From positions 1 through 27,061 of the forward strand of contig JAKAFQ010000004.1 of assembly GCA_021817875.1 (NCBI GenBank): DNA of 27,061 nucleotides. The letters run 5' to 3'. The translations under genes were made by a program, and so were the position numbers. The notes below the pieces were generated by a model. That model did no database searches and had not been told where the DNA came from. It worked only from the letters and a program-made list of their open reading frames with translations. Each line of letters begins with the position of its first letter. Position 1 is the stretch's first letter. The DNA is from Pseudomonadota bacterium (lineage in GTDB: Bacteria > Pseudomonadota > Gammaproteobacteria > Steroidobacterales > Steroidobacteraceae). Shown piece by piece: positions 24,246 to 27,061 of this stretch.

Positions 24246-25111
24246 GCCGTGAAATGCGTGGCACGCTGCACCTGGAGGATGCGGCCGTGCTGCGCCACAG
24301 TGCCTACGAAGGCAATCAGTTCGTGCTGCGCCTTGCGGCCCCGGCCTGCGCCGCGCGCGCCGAGCCTGGACAGTTCGTGCACCTGACCTGCGATCCGTCC
24401 ATCCCCATGCGCCGGCCACTGTCGATCATGCGTGCCGAGCGCGAGGCGGGCTGGATCGAGCTGCTCTACAAAGTCGTCGGCCCCGGCCTGCGCGCCCTCG
24501 CCGCGCGCCGGCCGGGCGAGACGCTCAGCCTGATCGGTCCGATCGGTCGACCCTTCGTGACCCATGCGCGGCGCCCGCGCGCCGTGCTGATGGGGGGCGG
24601 CGTCGGCATCCCACCGATGATCTTCCTCGCCGAGCGCATGCGGGCCGGCCCGGCGTGCAAGCCCCTGGTGCTCATGGGCTCGGAAATTCCCTTCCCGTTC
24701 CGGGCACGCCCTTCGGCCATCGTCGTTGCGGGCATGCCGGCGGGCACCATCGCCTGCATGCCGCTGCTCGAGGAATGGGGGGTGGCGAGCCGGCTCGCCA
24801 GCCGGTCGGGCTTCCCGGGCTGCTTCGAAGGATACGTGACGGAACTGGCCGAGGAATGGCTGCGGTGTCTCTCGGCGCGCGAGTTGGCCGAAGTGGAACT
24901 GTTCGCCTGCGGACCCACCCCAATGCTGGCCGCGGCCAGCCAGCTGGCGCGCCGTCACGGCGTGCCCTGCCAGGTGTCTCTGGAAGAGTTCATGGCCTGC
25001 GGCGTCGGCGGCTGCGCGGGTTGCGCGGTGCGGGTACGCACCCCGGAAGGGGATGCGATGCGGCGGGTTTGCGTCGACGGCCCGGTGTTCGACGCGCTGA
25101 GTGTGTTTTAG
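24242..25111 (+). CDS. PyrK-like dihydroorotate dehydrogenase electron-transfer subunit (FAD, 2Fe-2S)
   Basis: 289 residues in the ferredoxin-NADP reductase superfamily. A beta-barrel FAD domain carries the RRPLSIM motif at 57-63 and YKVVGPGLRAL, the NAD-type domain has LMGGGVGIPPMIFLAE at 116-131 and FACGPTPMLAA at 221-231, and the C-terminal PyrK-type 2Fe-2S cluster has Cys253, Cys258, Cys261 and Cys277 (CGVGGCAGC and RRVCVDGPVF). In class 1B enzymes PyrK passes electrons from PyrD to NAD+. No pyrD is in the window and most gammaproteobacteria use quinone-linked PyrD, so its partner is unclear; it may serve another redox reaction. The start overlaps the pyrB stop (ATGA). Its stop overlaps the stop of the convergent ATPase gene by 4 nt. 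Confidence 0.88.
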   Translation: MSREMRGTLHLEDAAVLRHSAYEGNQFVLRLAAPACAARAEPGQFVHLTCDPSIPMRRPLSIMRAEREAGWIELLYKVVGPGLRALAARRPGETLSLIGPIGRPFVTHARRPRAVLMGGGVGIPPMIFLAERMRAGPACKPLVLMGSEIPFPFRARPSAIVVAGMPAGTIACMPLLEEWGVASRLASRSGFPGCFEGYVTELAEEWLRCLSARELAEVELFACGPTPMLAAASQLARRHGVPCQVSLEEFMACGVGGCAGCAVRVRTPEGDAMRRVCVDGPVFDALSVF

Positions 25112-26262
25112 CCGAAATTGATTTTCGCTTCCAGGTTGGCGCGGGAATCGGCATTGGCGAGCGCGTCGGCGAGTTCCACCCGGCCCTGCCGGTACAGCTC
25201 ATGCAGCGCCGCATCGAAGCTGCGGATGCCGCGATCACCGCCGGCGGCGATCGCCTCCTTGACGCCGACGATGTCGCCTTTGCAGATGAGATCCGCGATG
25301 TGCGGCGTATTGAGCATCACCTCGACGGCCGCGACCCGGCGTCCGTCCTTGCCCATGACCAGCCGCTGCGCCAGTATCCCCCGCAGGTACTGCGACAGGT
25401 CGAGGAAGACCTGCGCGTGCTGCTCGGAGGGGAACAGGTTGATGATGCGGTCGAGCGCCTGGGCGCAGTTGTTGGAGTGCAGCGTCGACAGCACCAGATG
25501 CCCGGTGCCCGCGAGCTGGATGGCCGCCTCCATGCTCTCGCGATCGCGGATCTCTCCGATCAGGATCACATCCGGCGCCGCGCGCAACACGCCGCGCAGC
25601 GCCCGCGAGTAGGACCTGGTGTCGAGTCCCACTTCACGCTGATTCACGATCGAACGTTTATTGGCGTGCAGAAACTCGATCGGATCCTCGATCGTCAGGA
25701 TGTGGTCCGAGGCGGTCTCGTTGCGCAGGTTGATCATCGAGGCGAGCGTGGTCGACTTGCCGGAACCGGTCGAGCCCACCACCAGCGCCAGCCCGCGCTT
25801 CATCATGGCCACATCCGCCACGGCATCCGGCAGTCCAAGGGTATCGAGGCGCGGCATCTCCGCCGAAATATAGCGCAGCACCACTGCCGGAAAGCCGCGC
25901 TGCATGAATACGTTGACCCGGAAGCGGCCGAGACCGGGCTCGGAAATCGCGAAATCGATCTCCAGCTCGTTCGCGAAGCGCTCTCGCTGCTCCGCCGTCA
26001 TGAGCGCAAGCGCGGTCTGACGCACCATCTGTGGCGAGAGCACGTGCTTGTTGACCGGCAGGATCTGCCCCTCGATCTTGATCTTGATGGGCGCGTTGCA
26101 GGCGAAGAACAGGTCCGACGCCTTGCGCTCGGCCATCAGCCGGAAAAGCGGCAGGGTGTTGATGTGCGGCGCTGCGCCCGGGGTCAGCGTGCTGAATCCG
26201 CCCGTGCTGTCCGGTTTGACCGCCGGCTCCGGCGGCGGCTGTATCAGGGTGCTCTCCGTCAC
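25108..26262 (-). CDS. PilT/PilU family pilus motor ATPase, PilU-like (second of tandem pair)
   Basis: 384 residues. A Pro-rich N-terminal tail (about 1-35) precedes a PAS-like N2 domain (LMAERKASDLFFACNAPIKI, FRVNVFMQRG) and the RecA-like motor: Walker A VVGSTGSGKSTT at 161-172, Asp box ILTIEDPIEFLH, Walker B region PDVILIGEIRDRES and His box GHLVLSTLHSNN. Segments QALDRIINLFPSE, DLSQYLRGILAQRLV and ALANADSRANLEAKI are closer to PilU than to PilT, whose equivalents read GTLHTTSAAKTIDR and VISQTLI. It should act with a PilT motor in pilus retraction at the inner membrane. The GTG at 26262 overlaps the upstream gene's TGA (GTGA). The frame continues upstream but only as out-of-frame pilU sequence. 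Confidence 0.9.
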   Translation of the reverse strand: MTESTLIQPPPEPAVKPDSTGGFSTLTPGAAPHINTLPLFRLMAERKASDLFFACNAPIKIKIEGQILPVNKHVLSPQMVRQTALALMTAEQRERFANELEIDFAISEPGLGRFRVNVFMQRGFPAVVLRYISAEMPRLDTLGLPDAVADVAMMKRGLALVVGSTGSGKSTTLASMINLRNETASDHILTIEDPIEFLHANKRSIVNQREVGLDTRSYSRALRGVLRAAPDVILIGEIRDRESMEAAIQLAGTGHLVLSTLHSNNCAQALDRIINLFPSEQHAQVFLDLSQYLRGILAQRLVMGKDGRRVAAVEVMLNTPHIADLICKGDIVGVKEAIAAGGDRGIRSFDAALHELYRQGRVELADALANADSRANLEAKINFG

Positions 26263-27061
26263 GGCGTCTTGCCCTCCTGCTCGTCCACGATGCTCAGGCC
26301 CTCGTCCTCGAGCTTGGGTGCCTGCCGGCGGCTCTCGAGCTTCACGCGCAAACGCAATTCGTTCTTCGAGTCGGCGTTGCGCAATGCGTCCTCGTATGAG
26401 ATGTGCCCGGCCTCGTACAGCTCGAACAGCGCCTGATCGAAGGTCTTCATGCCGAGACGGTTCGAGCGCGCCATCACGTCGCGGATCCTGACCACCTCGC
26501 CCTTGAAGATCAGGTCCTGGATGAGCGGCGAGTTGAGCATGATCTCCGCGGCGGCGATCCGGCCTGAGCCGCTCTCGCGCGGCACCAGCCGCTGCGAGAC
26601 GAAGGCGCGGATATTGAGCGACAGGTCCATCAGCAGCTGTTCGCGCCGCTCGTCGGGGAAGAAGTTGATGATGCGGTCGAGCGCCTGGTTGGCGTTGTTG
26701 GCGTGCAGGGTCGAGAAGACCAGGTGTCCGGTTTCGGCGAACTGCACCGCGTATTCCATGGTCTCGCGGTCGCGGATTTCCCCGATGTAAATGACATCCG
26801 GGGCCTGGCGCAGCACGTTCTTCAGCGCCACGTGCCAGGAGTCGGTATCCACCCCGATGTCGCGGTGGGTGATGACGCATCCCTTGTGCTGGTGGACGAA
26901 TTCCACCGGGTCCTCGATGGTGACGATGTGCCCGCGCGTCTTCTCGTTGCGGTAACCGACCATGGCCGCGAGCGTCGTCGACTTTCCCGAACCGGTGCCG
27001 CCGACCACCACGACCATGCCCCGCTTCGACAGCGCCAGTTCCTTGAGGATCGGCGGCAGGT
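26259..27061 (-). CDS. pilU: PilU-type pilus retraction ATPase (5' end outside the window)
   Basis: 267 codons are visible; the N-terminal domain lies beyond the right edge. The visible part starts LPPILKELALSKRGMVVVVG and has Walker A GGTGSGKSTTLAAMVGYRNE, Asp box HIVTIEDPVEFVHQHKGCVI, DTDSWHVALKNVLRQAPDVI with GEIRDRETMEYAVQFAETGH, and His box FSTLHANNANQALDRIINFF. Next come MDLSLNIRAFVSQRLVP and ISYEDALRNADSKNELRLRV. DTDSW, HANNANQALDRII and the C-terminal ALRNADS segment are specific to PilU rather than PilT. The tail after the motor is charged and ends GKTP. It is translationally coupled to the next PilU-like gene by a GTGA overlap. Confidence 0.92.
   Translation of the reverse strand, partial: LPPILKELALSKRGMVVVVGGTGSGKSTTLAAMVGYRNEKTRGHIVTIEDPVEFVHQHKGCVITHRDIGVDTDSWHVALKNVLRQAPDVIYIGEIRDRETMEYAVQFAETGHLVFSTLHANNANQALDRIINFFPDERREQLLMDLSLNIRAFVSQRLVPRESGSGRIAAAEIMLNSPLIQDLIFKGEVVRIRDVMARSNRLGMKTFDQALFELYEAGHISYEDALRNADSKNELRLRVKLESRRQAPKLEDEGLSIVDEQEGKTP

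Noticed and set aside
26263..26880. Upstream extension of the second PilU-like frame into the first pilU gene
   Set aside because: It is the same strand in a different frame from pilU and carries no recognisable motif; the GTG at 26262 with a GTGA overlap gives a complete ATPase.
1..27061. Mobile elements, CRISPR arrays, defence systems, tRNA or rRNA genes
   Set aside because: No transposase, integrase, spaced repeat array, defence-gene motif or tRNA-like cloverleaf was seen; the protein content is core housekeeping plus type IV pilus genes.

Overview
The window looks like chromosomal DNA from a high-GC gammaproteobacterium (coding and intergenic sequence both strongly GC-rich; TTA, CTA and TCA codons nearly absent). 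The protein types and gene order (gshB / pilGHIJ-chpA-chpC, gshB-tonB3-like-algH-ruvX-pyrB, pilU nearby) resemble the Pseudomonas type IV pilus chemosensory neighbourhood. The differences (short PilJ, no pilK or chpB, no pyrR, a PyrK-like gene) suggest a lineage outside Pseudomonas, perhaps Xanthomonadales/Nevskiales/Steroidobacter-like; this placement is inference. I see no insertion sequence, prophage, CRISPR array, tRNA or rRNA.

Layout. (1) 1-3312, minus strand: tyrA (chorismate mutase/prephenate dehydrogenase), rppH, a DUF6776-type membrane coiled-coil protein, erpA and the N-terminal part of a Ppx/GppA phosphatase, tightly packed. A near-consensus promoter sits directly on the erpA start and may give a leaderless mRNA. 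(2) 3432-7744: pdxH (+), rsmE and bioA (-, overlapping), a DUF1614 membrane protein (+) and ampD (+). (3) 7745-8139: no convincing gene, but a consensus sigma70-type promoter followed about 120 nt later by a perfect 12-bp hairpin and T-run, so a roughly 155-nt small RNA is predicted. (4) 8140-10408: yceH (+), a PduO-type cobalamin adenosyltransferase (-) and an inositol-monophosphatase/HisN-type phosphatase (+). (5) 10509-19621, minus strand: the Pil-Chp chemosensory operon, transcribed pilG, pilH, pilI, pilJ, chpA, chpC. (6) 19952-25111, plus strand: gshB, a tonB3-like gene, algH/yqgE and ruvX/yqgF, mostly overlapping or closely spaced; then a 315-nt leader and pyrB overlapped by a pyrK-like iron-sulfur flavoprotein gene. 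(7) 25108-27061, minus strand: two overlapping PilU-type pilus motor ATPases, the upstream one cut by the window edge.

How it works together. The centre and right describe twitching motility and surface sensing. A membrane receptor (PilJ) couples through CheW-like adaptors (PilI, ChpC) to the giant hybrid kinase ChpA, which is expected to phosphorylate PilG and PilH and so bias pilus extension and retraction. The PilU-type ATPases are retraction-motor components, and the TonB3-like protein belongs to a family linked to twitching in Pseudomonas. The rest is housekeeping: tyrosine, biotin, PLP, glutathione, pyrimidine and cobalamin metabolism, peptidoglycan recycling, Fe-S assembly, and RNA processing or modification.

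Most notable observations: the orphan sRNA locus; a PilJ with essentially no periplasmic sensor domain in a Pil-Chp operon that also lacks the methylation (adaptation) genes; two tandem PilU-like ATPases; and a PyrK-like subunit coupled to pyrB with no pyrD or pyrR nearby. All family assignments come from reading the sequence and remembered family motifs; no database search was run.
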